Shown piece after piece: positions 26,601 to 35,033 of a stretch of DNA of 64,000 nucleotides. Position 1 is the stretch's first letter. Each line of letters starts with the position of its first letter. Position numbers and translations under genes: made by a program. Below the pieces are notes generated by a model. It worked only from the letters and a program-made list of their open reading frames with translations. It did no database searches and was not told the DNA's origin. The stretch is from Salinicola tamaricis (GTDB taxonomy: Bacteria; Pseudomonadota; Gammaproteobacteria; Pseudomonadales; Halomonadaceae). The stretch lies in contig NZ_CP023559.1 in assembly GCF_003006155.1 (NCBI RefSeq), forward strand, positions 2,914,001-2,978,000, read 5' to 3'.

Positions 26601-26891
26601 ATGAGAGACTTGCTCATTCAAGCAATAAATGGACGAAACTACATATCATTCACTTACAGTGGGCTGGAACGCGAAGCACAACCAGCAGCCGTGGGAGTTT
26701 CCCGAGCCGGTAATTCTGTTCTTCGCTGCTATCAAATAGCAGGAGGTCATGTGACGCCTGGCCACGAGTGGGATCTATGCGAATTAAGTAAAATCACCAA
26801 TCTAGAAGTATTGGGAAAGACGTTTTTTTCGAATCCTCCGGGCTATAAACGAGGAGATCGCCACATGACGCAGATCTATGCTGAGCTATAA
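26601..26891 (+). CDS. small stand-alone WYL-like domain protein
   Basis: The product (about 96 residues) reads LLIQAINGRNYISFTYSGLE with a later EPAAVGV-like block, a CYQIAGGH segment, a DLCELSKITNLEVL block and a final F-x-PPGYKRGD. This order (a-I-x3-R-x2-I-x-F-x-Y at the start, L-x2-I-x2-L-x-VL at the end) fits a WYL ligand-sensing domain without a DNA-binding domain. I chose the ATG at 26601 because GAGGGG precedes it; an ATG at 26583 would add six residues. It is AT-richer than the genome around it. WYL proteins are frequent in defence islands, which fits the AbiTii remnant nearby. Confidence 0.65.
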   Translation: MRDLLIQAINGRNYISFTYSGLEREAQPAAVGVSRAGNSVLRCYQIAGGHVTPGHEWDLCELSKITNLEVLGKTFFSNPPGYKRGDRHMTQIYAEL

Positions 26892-26904
26892 GGCCCGGAG
26901 TAAG

Positions 26905-26987
26905 GCCTAGTAAGGTAGTGTTGTCGCCGTTGCGCGGCTGAGACGGATTGCGCTCCGCTCCAGTCGCTCCAAATCACAACGTTAAAC
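26905..26987 (+). other. possible integron attC-like site
   Basis: Starts GCCTAGT just after the preceding gene and ends CAACGTTAAAC, where GTTAAAC fits the GTTRRRY core of attC sites. The intervening ~70 bases contain imperfect inverted repeats. The left core is a poor match (GCCTAGT instead of RYYYAAC), so this is tentative. Confidence 0.3.
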
Positions 26988-27012
26988 GTAATTTATAAAA
27001 CGAGGAGGGTGT

Positions 27013-27321
27013 ATGTCACCAAGCTATAAATTTCCAACACCAGAATCATGCAAGCTGAAAGACAACGCGGTCTTATGTACTTCAGATAGAATTCTGGCGC
27101 TTTACAATCAATCGACTGGGAAGTCACAAAGACGAATAACTCAGCCCGTTAAAGACTGGTTCGCTGCAGAGGCGAAACTTAATGGTTGGGCCGGAGGACA
27201 TTTCCTGCCAGAGGTTCAATCTGGCCACGGAGCTGGTTGTGTTTTTTTTGTTCCACCACGAGAGGTAAATGTCTCGATCGAGGTAACAGAGAAAATGCTC
27301 ATTCTCAATGCGGATGACTAG
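27013..27321 (+). CDS. hypothetical protein in the AT-rich island
   Basis: A 102-residue product with a strong CGAGGAGGG site before the ATG at 27013. I do not recognise a family. It has no signal peptide or membrane segment and ends EVTEKMLILNADD. Hydrophobic and aromatic residues are spread evenly, so it may be a small globular protein. It lies between the WYL-like gene and the AbiTii pseudogene and shares their low GC, so it was probably acquired with them. Confidence 0.6.
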   Translation: MSPSYKFPTPESCKLKDNAVLCTSDRILALYNQSTGKSQRRITQPVKDWFAAEAKLNGWAGGHFLPEVQSGHGAGCVFFVPPREVNVSIEVTEKMLILNADD

Positions 27322-27390
27322 TAGTTAACAGTAGAAGGTGGCGGGCGCGAAATGCGCGCCGCTGCTTTCGGTATTTTATTAGGGAGATCG

Positions 27391-28278
27391 AATGGTTAGT
27401 CCAATAGCTTTGCAGCTGCAAGAGTTAGCGTCCGATAGCAGCAATAACCTTGCTGGCGTTCTTCGAAAGGCGCTTCTAATCTCCTTGAAACTCGGGTTTG
27501 ACGAATTTTGAGCTTGGGTGACTTTAGAGCTTAACAGCTACAGTGATCCCAGTAGCATTCACTCTCACCTTTAAATCTTGGCCGAATTAAGGGTGATAAT
27601 TCCTTTTTATGTAATAATCCTCTTCACTGTCAACGATACGGAGATGCTCAACGCGTTATCGGAAGCTGAAGTATCGGAGCCGGTCGATTCTCTTGATTAA
27701 GTTGTGCGCAACAATAAAGGTAGTCGAGTAACTTTTCCTTTTTTGTCTGAGAAAAAGCAATAATAATGAAAATGCAGCCCGGGTCCGCAAAGCTGAAGCC
27801 AATACGGTGCTGGGTGCTAATCAAATAGCATGAGTTTATAGGAAGTTCGAGCTAAGCTGCTCGGCTGGTCATTTAGTATTGATGCAAAAGGCATGCCTGG
27901 CAAGGGGGCGCAGGAAGAAAAGCAAAAATATTTCAATAGTTCTTCGGTAAGTATCAAAAGTTTTCAAGGAGTATTCGGTGACGTCACGGGCAGCTCGGTT
28001 TTACAGCAATTGAGCATGACGGTAACTCCTGGTAATTCCGAGTCGTTAGCCAACTATCTTCGAGGGCAAGAAGTCAGAAGATTCTGATGTTGACGAAATT
28101 TGAAGTTGCTGTTCGTTCCGACCCCGATAGACCACCTGCTGGTAGCGACTTTGGGCCAGCAGTAAGCGGATGGGTCGCCAAGATGGTCGCTAAAGCTGCG
28201 GGCGGCGGTTGGGGCGTTGGCATCGCTGTAGCATGCAATATTCTTGGTTCGGCTATTTCGAAATTTTATGGCGTATGA
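27391..28278 (+). pseudogene. degenerate AbiTii-domain abortive-infection protein
   Basis: Reading through stops and shifts gives a near full-length match to my knowledge of AbiTii proteins. The ATG at 27391 begins MVSPIALQLQELASDSS, then GVLRKALLISLKLGFDEF, stop, AWVTLELNSYSDPSS (the WI-x-ELNGY signature). A middle part reads FTVNDTEMLNALSEAEVSEP. A downstream frame from about 27848 reads VRAKLLGWSFSIDAKGM, then VSIKSFQGVFGDVTGSSVLQ (the GVxGDVxxS pattern). The last piece (28087-28278) reads DFGPAVSGWVAKMVAKAAGG and ends AISKFYGV, the typical C-terminus. At least three stops and two frame changes mean no product is likely. These proteins are associated with phage-abortive infection. Confidence 0.7.
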
Positions 28279-28517
28279 AATATAGCGAGGCGCTGCGGCT
28301 GACCGCCTAGAGCGCTTCGGGCGAAAATGGAACTCAGGCGTTATATCGGCTCCAGCTTAATGTCTACTCCTAGCCGTGAGCCGCCAGCCCTATCGCGCTG
28401 TAACGAATTAGGTAGCCCCATGAGAAGCCGTATAAGAATGTACGGTATATCAAGTGGTATGCTAAAGCTGTCATTGTATGGGTTTTTCCTTTTCTAACAG
28501 TCGCTTAGTTTAAAGAA

Positions 28518-28532
28518 TCGAATCCTATCGGG
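28518..28532 (+). repeat. right copy of 15-bp direct repeat (attachment-site-like)
   Basis: TCGAATCCTATCGGG, identical to bases 24545-24559 within tRNA-Arg. The rest of the tRNA is absent here. Together the copies bracket about 4 kb. Confidence 0.65.
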
Positions 28533-28844
28533 CGTCTGCTCAATAATAATGTGCGGAATGCTCATGCACACCGAGCAGCGATGGCGTTTAGCAATTCGGC
28601 TACCGACCTTCTCTGACGCTGCACCTACCTTCCCAGACTGCTCGCCCTTGACCGGCTCCCACTGCGCCATCGAGCGCGCAGACCCCGCTCGGCAAGCGGC
28701 CCCAGGCGGCTTAGGGTAGTCATCGACCCTCGCCTTGTGCGAGATCTCTTACAAAGTTGGACCAGATAGTCTTAGAAAACTGGTCCTATGGCGGGCGGTC
28801 AGATTCGTTATCCTGTGTGGGTGCCCGATTGGGCCTGCGTTTGA

Positions 28845-28869
28845 ACCCGGCCCCTTGGGCCGGGTATTT
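28845..28869 (+). terminator. orphan terminator-like hairpin
   Basis: ACCCGGCC-CCTTG-GGCCGGGT stem followed by ATTTTCG. No plus-strand gene ends nearby, so it may be left from a lost gene or belong to a short unrecognised transcript. Confidence 0.5.
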
Positions 28870-28948
28870 TCGTTTCAGCCCCGCAAACCTCTAACCGGCT
28901 CGATAACGCCCGCAGGGGCAGGCTGGATCTCGAAAAGGCCCGCCCCCC

Positions 28949-29455
28949 ATGACGCTGACACTCGTTCACCCCACGCAAGCGCACCAGTCGGCCTTTCTGG
29001 CCGCCGTTCGGCACAGCCAGCCACTGCTGGATGGCTGGGTCTTTCCGCCGGCAACGCCGCAAGCCTACGCCGATTTTCTCTCCCGCTACGCGGCGGAGAC
29101 CCACGTGAGCTACCTCGCCATCGCCCCCGATGGCAGCCTGATCGGCTGCGTCAATCTGAATGAGATCGTCCGCGGTGCGCTGCAATCCGCTTACTTAGGC
29201 TATTACGGCTTTACGCCGCACCAGGGCCGGGGATGGATGAAGCAGGCGCTGGGCGAGGTGATCACCCGTGCCTTCGATAGGCACGGCCTGCATCGGCTGG
29301 AGGCCAATATTCAACCTGCCAACCGCCGCTCGATCGGTCTGGTGCAATCCCTGGGCTTTCGCCATGAAGGCTTCTCGCCGCGCTACCTGCGCATCGATGG
29401 CGAATGGCGCGACCACGAGCGCTACGCCATCACCGCCGAAGAGTGGGGTGTTTGA
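28949..29455 (+). CDS. GNAT-family N-acetyltransferase (RimJ/RimL-like)
   Basis: A 168-residue acetyl-CoA-dependent acyltransferase. The core motif is YLGYYGFTPHQGRGWMKQAL (motif A with Q/RxxGxG/A, residues ~88-107), followed by LHRLEANIQPANRRSIGLVQ and LGFRHEGFSPRYLRIDGEWRDH, the pattern of the RimJ/RimL branch that acetylates protein N-termini or amino sugars. The target is unknown. It stands at the boundary where normal genome composition resumes. Confidence 0.9.
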   Translation: MTLTLVHPTQAHQSAFLAAVRHSQPLLDGWVFPPATPQAYADFLSRYAAETHVSYLAIAPDGSLIGCVNLNEIVRGALQSAYLGYYGFTPHQGRGWMKQALGEVITRAFDRHGLHRLEANIQPANRRSIGLVQSLGFRHEGFSPRYLRIDGEWRDHERYAITAEEWGV

Positions 29456-29509
29456 GAGAGATCCGCAGATGCGCTCGTCATCTGCGGTTTGGGAAACGTC
29501 TGGGCTGCC

Positions 29510-30046
29510 TCACCACCAGTGCTGCGGATAGCGCCGGTGCCGGGCGAGGTTATTGATCACCACCGCCACGCTGAGCATCAGGATGCAGCCGAGGCCGACC
29601 GGGAAGAAGGCGTAGATCCAGCCGAGCTGGTGCAGGTCCCCCGAGCCGATCACCGCGATCAGCGCCGTGGCGCCGCCGGGCGGGTGCAGGGTGTGGGTGA
29701 GCTGCATCAGCAGGATGGCGGTGGAGACCGCGACCGCGGCGGCGATCCAGCCATCCCCCAGTACAGACCAGGTGACGAAGCCGCAGAGCGCCGAGAGCAC
29801 GTTGCCGCCGAGCACATTGCGCGGCTGGGCCAGCGGGCTCTCCGGCGCGGCGTAGAGCAGCACCGAGGTGGCGCCGAATGAGCCGACCATCAGCAGCGGA
29901 TGAGCCTGGGCCGCCTGGGTGCTGAGCCAGCCCACGCCGGCCATGCCCAGAAAGGCGCCGAGCCAGGACCACAGCGCGTCGCGCCAGTTGGGGGCAGGGC
30001 GCGAGACCGGGGCGCCTTTCATCTTGCTCAGATATTGCTTCACCAT
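29510..30046 (-). CDS. HPP-family integral membrane protein
   Basis: A 178-residue protein with four hydrophobic segments and the family-defining HPPGGATALIAVIG. Other conserved parts are GSFGATSVLLYAAPESPLAQPRNVLGGN and the C-terminal NNLARHRRYPQHWW. Some HPP proteins transport nitrite in chloroplasts and cyanobacteria; the bacterial role is generally unknown. The start at 30046 has a weak ribosome site and an ATG eight codons later is possible. Confidence 0.88.
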   Translation of the reverse strand: MVKQYLSKMKGAPVSRPAPNWRDALWSWLGAFLGMAGVGWLSTQAAQAHPLLMVGSFGATSVLLYAAPESPLAQPRNVLGGNVLSALCGFVTWSVLGDGWIAAAVAVSTAILLMQLTHTLHPPGGATALIAVIGSGDLHQLGWIYAFFPVGLGCILMLSVAVVINNLARHRRYPQHWW

Positions 30047-30239
30047 GGGGTAGGTATCGCCATGTGTGGGTTCACGGGTGGAATCGAAGGCGCGCTATCT
30101 TGCCAGCTCGTGTCGATGCGGGGAAATACGCCTTGGCAATAGCCTCATGACCGCCGCGCCGGGACGCCCGCCTTGGGCATTGCTACAATGCCCGGCTTTC
30201 CTGGATGCAGGGCTCGCCCGTTCATGTTCGACCTTTTTC

Positions 30240-31142
30240 ATGTCTGATCGCGCCGATAGTGCAGTTGGCCTTCATGGCAACGATGTGCCGGTGGCCCAGG
30301 ACCGTATCTTCGATGGTCTGGCCGACAAGTTCGCCTCCAGCCTGTATGCCACCGCGCGCGGACGTATCCGCCTGGCGGTGCTGACGCCGCTGCTGGAGCA
30401 GGCGCTGCCGGCGGAGGGTTCGGCGGCGCTGGACGTGGGCGGTGGCCTGGGCCAGATGAGCGCTTGGCTCGCCGCGCGGGGGCACCGGGTTACCCTGGCG
30501 GAGCCCTCCGCCGAGATGCTGGCCCGGGCTCGAGAGACATTGGCGCAAACCCCGTCGGATATTCCGGTGCAGCCTCTGCAGGCGCCGCTGCAGGCGCTCG
30601 GCGAGCTTGCCCCTGGGCCGTGGCCGCTGGTCGTGTGTCATGCGGTGCTGGAGTGGCTGGCCGACCCGGAAGCCGGGCTGCGCCAGCTCGCGGCACTGCT
30701 GGCGCCGCAGGGGCGGCTGTCGCTGATGGTGTTCAACCGCGATGCGCTGCGCTTCTCCAACGTGGTCAAGGGCAATCTCGACAAGGCCCTGGAGGATCGC
30801 CTGTCCGGCACCGGTCAGCGCCAGCGGCTAACGCCGATCTCGCCGCTGACACATGCCGATATCGTGAACTGGTGCGAGGCCTGCGGGCTCGAGATCGAGC
30901 GTGTCGCCGGGGTGCGCATCTTCCATGACTACCTGCGCGAGCGCGAGCCCAGCGAGGCCGACCTGACCAAGCTGATTGCGCTGGAGCGCCGCTACTGCGA
31001 GACCGAGCCGCACTGGCGTCTGGGCCGCTATCTACACTATCTGATTCGCCCCGCGGGGTCGGCCGAGGATCGCCGGCTGACCGCTGCGTCTGAGCGGGGC
31101 GAACACCCCCGAGACGCGCATCTTCAAGGAGAGAGCCGATGA
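30240..31142 (+). CDS. cmoM: tRNA 5-carboxymethoxyuridine methyltransferase CmoM
   Basis: SAM-dependent methyltransferase that makes the methyl ester of cmo5U34 (mcmo5U) in some tRNAs; formerly SmtA. The family pattern is clear: QDRIFDGLADKFASSLYATARGRIRL, the SAM site LDVGGGLGQMSAWLA, HAVLEWLADPEAGL, GVRIFHDYLRER and RYCETEPHWRLGRYLHYL. The ATG at 30240 gives 300 residues, about 40 longer than E. coli CmoM because of extra N- and C-terminal tails. It overlaps rsmC by four bases (ATGA). Confidence 0.92.
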   Translation: MSDRADSAVGLHGNDVPVAQDRIFDGLADKFASSLYATARGRIRLAVLTPLLEQALPAEGSAALDVGGGLGQMSAWLAARGHRVTLAEPSAEMLARARETLAQTPSDIPVQPLQAPLQALGELAPGPWPLVVCHAVLEWLADPEAGLRQLAALLAPQGRLSLMVFNRDALRFSNVVKGNLDKALEDRLSGTGQRQRLTPISPLTHADIVNWCEACGLEIERVAGVRIFHDYLREREPSEADLTKLIALERRYCETEPHWRLGRYLHYLIRPAGSAEDRRLTAASERGEHPRDAHLQGESR

Positions 31143-32143
31143 AGGCACAAACGCCCCCGTGTGAACTGTTGGCGCGCCAGGACGCGGACTACCGCGGCTG
31201 GCTGTGGGTGGCGCCACCGCGGGATAGCTGGCTGGAGAGCGGCGAGGGCGTGGTGTGGAGCGCCGATCTCGGCGTGGTGAACGCGTGGCGTGCGGCGGGG
31301 CGCGAGGCCCATGCGGGGCTGACGCTGCCGCCGCTGACGCCCCCCGGTGCGGTGCTCTTCTGGCCCAAGAGCCACGCCCTGGGCGAGTGGTGGTTACGCA
31401 CCCTGAGCGCGACCCTGCCCGCCGGCACCCCGATCCAGATCGTCGGTGAGCATCAGGGCGGGATCAAGCGTGTGCCCAAGGTGCTCGCGGCCATGGCGCA
31501 CGCCTGCCGCAAGCTGGATAACGCTCGTCGCTGTACCTTGTTCGCGACCGAGGCGGGAGAGGGCGCGCCCGACCCGGAGGCCGGCTGGGAGCAGTTCGAG
31601 ACCCACGGGCTGTTGCTGGCTACCCACCCTGGGGTGTTCGGCCATGGCAAGCTCGATGATGGCACCCGGCTGCTCCTGGAGACGCTGGAAACACTCGCCG
31701 ACCGCGGTGAGCTGCCCGGTGGACCCACCCTGGATATCGGCTGCGGCGACGGCATCCTGGCGGCGTGGCTTTCGCGCCGTGGCCAGGCGGTGACAGCCAC
31801 CGATGTCAGTGCCTTTGCGGTGGCGGCGACCCAGCGCACCCTGGCGCTCAATCAGCTTGCGGGGGAGGCACGCCAGAGCGACGTGTTCCAGGCAGTGCCG
31901 GAGCGCTTTGCGCTGATCGTCAGCAATCCGCCGTTCCATCAGGAGCGGGCGGTCGACTATGGCCCGGCGGCGCGCCTGATCGAGGAGGCGCCGGCGCATC
32001 TCGAGACTGGCGGGGTACTGCTGCTGGTGGTCAATGCCTTTCTGCCCTATCCCGACTGGCTGACGGCGGCGTTCGGCGAGTTCGAGACCCTCGCCGATGA
32101 TCGCCGCTATCGGGTCTACCGTGCGGTCAAAAGCCGCCGCTAG
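31139..32143 (+). CDS. rsmC: 16S rRNA (guanine1207-N2)-methyltransferase RsmC
   Basis: Methylates G1207 of 16S rRNA in the 30S subunit. It has the two-domain family layout: a degenerate N-terminal methyltransferase-like domain with WPKSHALGEWWLRTL, and a catalytic C-terminal domain with LDIGCGDGILAAWLSRRG and the NPPF motif (SNPPFHQERAVDYG). 334 residues, typical length. Translation is probably coupled to cmoM through the ATGA overlap. The 3' end overlaps the convergent EAL/HDOD gene by 17 bases. Confidence 0.94.
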   Translation: MKAQTPPCELLARQDADYRGWLWVAPPRDSWLESGEGVVWSADLGVVNAWRAAGREAHAGLTLPPLTPPGAVLFWPKSHALGEWWLRTLSATLPAGTPIQIVGEHQGGIKRVPKVLAAMAHACRKLDNARRCTLFATEAGEGAPDPEAGWEQFETHGLLLATHPGVFGHGKLDDGTRLLLETLETLADRGELPGGPTLDIGCGDGILAAWLSRRGQAVTATDVSAFAVAATQRTLALNQLAGEARQSDVFQAVPERFALIVSNPPFHQERAVDYGPAARLIEEAPAHLETGGVLLLVVNAFLPYPDWLTAAFGEFETLADDRRYRVYRAVKSRR

Positions 32144-33371
32144 CCTGCAGTTCGCCGACGAATTTCAGCGAGCGCTGGTTGGCGGCGCTGACGTCGATGG
32201 GGCGGATGCCGAGATCGCGCAGGCGTGTCCAGGGAATGTCGTTCCAGTCGCCGTGCTCCAGCTTGATCGCGGTGTCGAGTAGCGCGCCCAGCGGACCTTC
32301 CTGCTGCAGCAGGGCGGCGTTGATCGAGGCGTGCAGCGGCAGGATGGCGACCAGGTCCTTCAGCGGGCGATCGAAGAACGCCTCCAGGTAGGAGAACAGG
32401 CCGACGATGAAGGCACGTTCGGAGAGCTGCGGGTCCTCGATCGCCAGCTCCCGGCACAGGCTGGCCCGTGTCAGCGCCAGCTGGCGCAGCGAGTGGGGTT
32501 TGTCGTTCAGCTCGCTGAGCGCCAGCAGCGTGGCCAGGCTGCGGACGCGCTGAGTGCCGATCAGCGTCACCGCCTGGTGCAGCGAGTCGATCTCGCCGGC
32601 GCGCTGGTACTGCGTGGTATTGACCAGGCGCAGCAGGCGCATGCCGAGCGCCGGATCACGCTCGATCGTCGCGGCGACATGGCGAGTACTGATATCGGGC
32701 TGATTGAGCTCGGTGATCAGCTTGAGAATGGTCAGGCGGGCGGTGGTCACCGGCTTGCCGTGAACGATCTGCGGGCGTGCCAGGAAGTAGCCCTGAAAAT
32801 AGTCGCAGCCGGCGGCCAGGCAGTGTTCCAGCTCCGCTTCGGTCTCGAGCTTCTCGGCCAGCAGCTTGAGATGCGGGTGGTGTCGGCGCAGCAGGGAGAT
32901 GATCTGGTAGAACTCCTCATTGGAGTAGTGCGGGTACTCCAGCTTGACGACATCCACCAGCGGCAGGAAGGGGTGGGTGGCATCGTGCTCGGTATAGTCG
33001 TCCAGCGCCAGGGTGAAGCCCTCGGCCTTCAGGGCGATGAGCCGCTGGCATACGGCTTCGGTGCAGGGCGTGTCTTCGAGGATCTCCACCACCATGTGCA
33101 CGTTGTCGAAAGGAATCTCGCCGGCCAGGGTATCGGCGGTGAAGTTGACATAGAGCTGCTTGCCCTGGCCCACGGTCTTCAGGTCGCCCTGGGTGAAGGC
33201 GTTGAGCAGCACCGTGCTGGTGGCGCGGTTGCCGTCGAACGGCAGCGGCATGGGGCCGCCGTCGGTGGGGCGGAACAGCAGCTCGAAGGCGACGATCTCG
33301 CGCGAGCTGTCGAAGATAGGCTGACGCGCGAACAGCACCGAGGTCTGATGAGGGTCGGAGAGCGCTGACAT
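32127..33371 (-). CDS. EAL and HDOD domain signalling protein (YuxH-type)
   Basis: A 414-residue cytoplasmic protein: an EAL-like domain (residues ~10-205) followed by an HDOD domain (~210-400). The EAL part keeps E-x-L-x-R (FELLFRP) and an Asn in YVNFT, but the DDFGTG loop is DDYTEH and the EGVE region is EKLE. It may therefore not hydrolyse cyclic-di-GMP and could bind or sense instead; this is inference. GAGGAG precedes the ATG at 33371. It is monocistronic or paired loosely with greB upstream (107 bases). Confidence 0.88.
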   Translation of the reverse strand: MSALSDPHQTSVLFARQPIFDSSREIVAFELLFRPTDGGPMPLPFDGNRATSTVLLNAFTQGDLKTVGQGKQLYVNFTADTLAGEIPFDNVHMVVEILEDTPCTEAVCQRLIALKAEGFTLALDDYTEHDATHPFLPLVDVVKLEYPHYSNEEFYQIISLLRRHHPHLKLLAEKLETEAELEHCLAAGCDYFQGYFLARPQIVHGKPVTTARLTILKLITELNQPDISTRHVAATIERDPALGMRLLRLVNTTQYQRAGEIDSLHQAVTLIGTQRVRSLATLLALSELNDKPHSLRQLALTRASLCRELAIEDPQLSERAFIVGLFSYLEAFFDRPLKDLVAILPLHASINAALLQQEGPLGALLDTAIKLEHGDWNDIPWTRLRDLGIRPIDVSAANQRSLKFVGELQASGGF

Positions 33372-33478
33372 GGCAAGCTCCTCATGAGTGTCGGGCCTGG
33401 CCGCCGCCGCCCCTGCAGGACGTCATATCGGCCGTTGCTGATCAATTTGAAGGCGGCTCTATCTAGTAGGGGCCCGAC

Positions 33479-33997
33479 TCAGCCGGGGGCGTAGTCGATC
33501 GCCGTGATGATGTAGTGGGTCTCGCCACCCGGTGCGGCGACCACCACGTCGTCGTCCAGCGCCTTTCCCAGCGCCGCCTGAGCCAGCGGGGCGTCGATAC
33601 TGATCCAGTGCTTGTCGGTGTCGGTCTCGTCGTGCCCGACCAGACGGATCGACAGCGCCTCACCGTCATCGTCCTCTAGGGTGACGAAAGCGCCGAAGTA
33701 GACCTTGCCAGTGTCTGCGGGCAAGCGATCGACCACCTGCAATTCATCGAGGCGCTTGCGCAGATAGCGGATTCGCGCGATGACGCGATTGAGTTCTTTC
33801 TTGTTATAGGTGTAGTCGGCATTCTCGCTGCGGTCGCCCAGCGCGGCGGCTTCGCCAACCTTGGCCGAGAGCTGAGGGCGCTTGACCCGCGAGAGATGGT
33901 CATGAATACCCTGCAATCGAGCATAACCCTGGGGTGTGATCAGGTTGCTCTTTTTCTCCTGGCGCGGATCCGTCTTGGGATCGCGCCAGCGGGTCAT
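33479..33997 (-). CDS. greB: transcription elongation factor GreB
   Basis: Secondary-channel factor that stimulates RNA polymerase to cleave backtracked RNA. The N-terminal coiled coil carries the acidic-tip motif AALGDRSENADYTYNKKELN, and the C-terminal FKBP-like domain ends ETHYIITAIDYAPG. The start ATG at 33997 (MTRWRDPKTDPRQEKKSNLI) follows AAGGA; an ATG at 34012 is an alternative. GreB rather than GreA is favoured by the N-terminal extension and the YLRKRLDELQVVD segment. Confidence 0.9.
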   Translation of the reverse strand: MTRWRDPKTDPRQEKKSNLITPQGYARLQGIHDHLSRVKRPQLSAKVGEAAALGDRSENADYTYNKKELNRVIARIRYLRKRLDELQVVDRLPADTGKVYFGAFVTLEDDDGEALSIRLVGHDETDTDKHWISIDAPLAQAALGKALDDDVVVAAPGGETHYIITAIDYAPG

Positions 33998-34183
33998 GTT
34001 GCGTCCTTGCATGCGTTGTCTCTGGAGGGGGCTGACAGTGGCTGGCTATCTAGATTAACGCATCGAACGGCGCCGCGACCACGCGCGTGAGATCCCTCGG
34101 CGCCGCATGCGACTAAAACACAATGGCCGTGCATTCAAACGCTCGTTAGATTTTTCCCAGGATCGCAACCGGAGCGACGACTC

Positions 34184-34825
34184 ATGCCACGCTTTGCCAA
34201 GACGATGATGGGCATCACCGCTGGGGTAGTGCTTAGCGCGGGGCTGATCGGCAGCGCCGCAGCCCAGCAGAACGAACTCTTCCCGCTGATGCAGCGCTGG
34301 GGCAACGTCGAGTACGAGATGCAGGGGGATGCCCAGCAGCGTGCATTCGAGAGCCTGGTCAAGGAGGTCGATGCGCTGGCGCAGCGCTACCCCGATAATG
34401 CCCATGTGCTGACAGCGCAGGGCGTGGTCCTGGCCTCCTACGCCAAGGCCAAGGGTGGCCTGGGGGCGCTGGATCTGGCCAAGCAGGCGCGCAAGTCGCT
34501 GGAGCGGGCGATCCAGATCGATCCCCAGGGCGAGAATGGCTCGGCCTATGTCACGCTTGGCGCGCTCTATCAGCACGCGCCGGGCTGGCCCATCGCCTTC
34601 GGCGACGACGACAAGGCGGGGGAGCTGTTGAAGCGCGCCGTGGAGATTCGCCCCGATGGCATCGATACCAACTTCTACTATGCGCAGTACCTGGAAGATC
34701 AGGGCCAGCACGCCGAGGCCCGTCTGTACGCCGAACGGGCTATGGAAGGGCAGGCGCGCAAGGGTAGAGCTTCGGACGAGGCGCTGCGCCAGGAAGTGCG
34801 GCAATGGCTGGCGCGGCACGGCTGA
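34184..34825 (+). CDS. periplasmic TPR-repeat protein
   Basis: The 213-residue product starts with a Sec signal peptide (MMGITAGVVLSAGLIGSAAAQQ, cleavage probably after SAAA). Two or three tetratricopeptide-like repeats follow, for example KARKSLERAIQIDP-like and AGELLKRAVEIRPDGIDTNF stretches and a last EARLYAERAM helix. Similar proteins are annotated as TPR proteins of unknown role. GGAG lies nine bases before the ATG. It is monocistronic and followed by a short repeat cluster. Confidence 0.82.
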   Translation: MPRFAKTMMGITAGVVLSAGLIGSAAAQQNELFPLMQRWGNVEYEMQGDAQQRAFESLVKEVDALAQRYPDNAHVLTAQGVVLASYAKAKGGLGALDLAKQARKSLERAIQIDPQGENGSAYVTLGALYQHAPGWPIAFGDDDKAGELLKRAVEIRPDGIDTNFYYAQYLEDQGQHAEARLYAERAMEGQARKGRASDEALRQEVRQWLARHG

Positions 34826-34906
34826 GCGGTTCGAGTCACGCGTCTCTGGCCGCGGCTCTCGCACCTCGGGTCTAGACGCGTCGATCTCGCACTTCCTTTC
34901 CAGAAC

Positions 34907-34952
34907 CTCAGCTCTTCAAAAGCTCAGCTCTTCAAAACCCCAGTTCTTCAAG
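34907..34952. repeat. three tandem copies of CTCAGCTCTTCAAAA
   Basis: Two identical 15-base units (34907-34921, 34923-34937) and a diverged third (34938-34952). They are located between the TPR gene and the secretion locus, in otherwise empty sequence. Confidence 0.65.
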
Positions 34953-35033
34953 ATCTCTGCCCTGAAAACCTCGCTACCCGAACCGGGAGCCGTCGCTACC
35001 GACGCCTCCCGGTTCGCCACCGTGTGGGGCGGG

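Larger units (their letters stand above)
28279..28948. other. non-coding region at the right edge of the island
   Basis: About 670 bases without a supported gene. It contains GGCGTTATATC near 28335 (a second weak attC-like end), the 15-base tRNA-Arg copy at 28518, and a terminator-like hairpin at 28845 with no gene to its left. GC returns to the genome level after about 28600. Confidence 0.5.

Noticed and set aside
28735..29163. Plus-strand 142-codon frame overlapping the GNAT gene start
   Set aside because: It is in a different frame from the well-supported acetyltransferase and has no domain.
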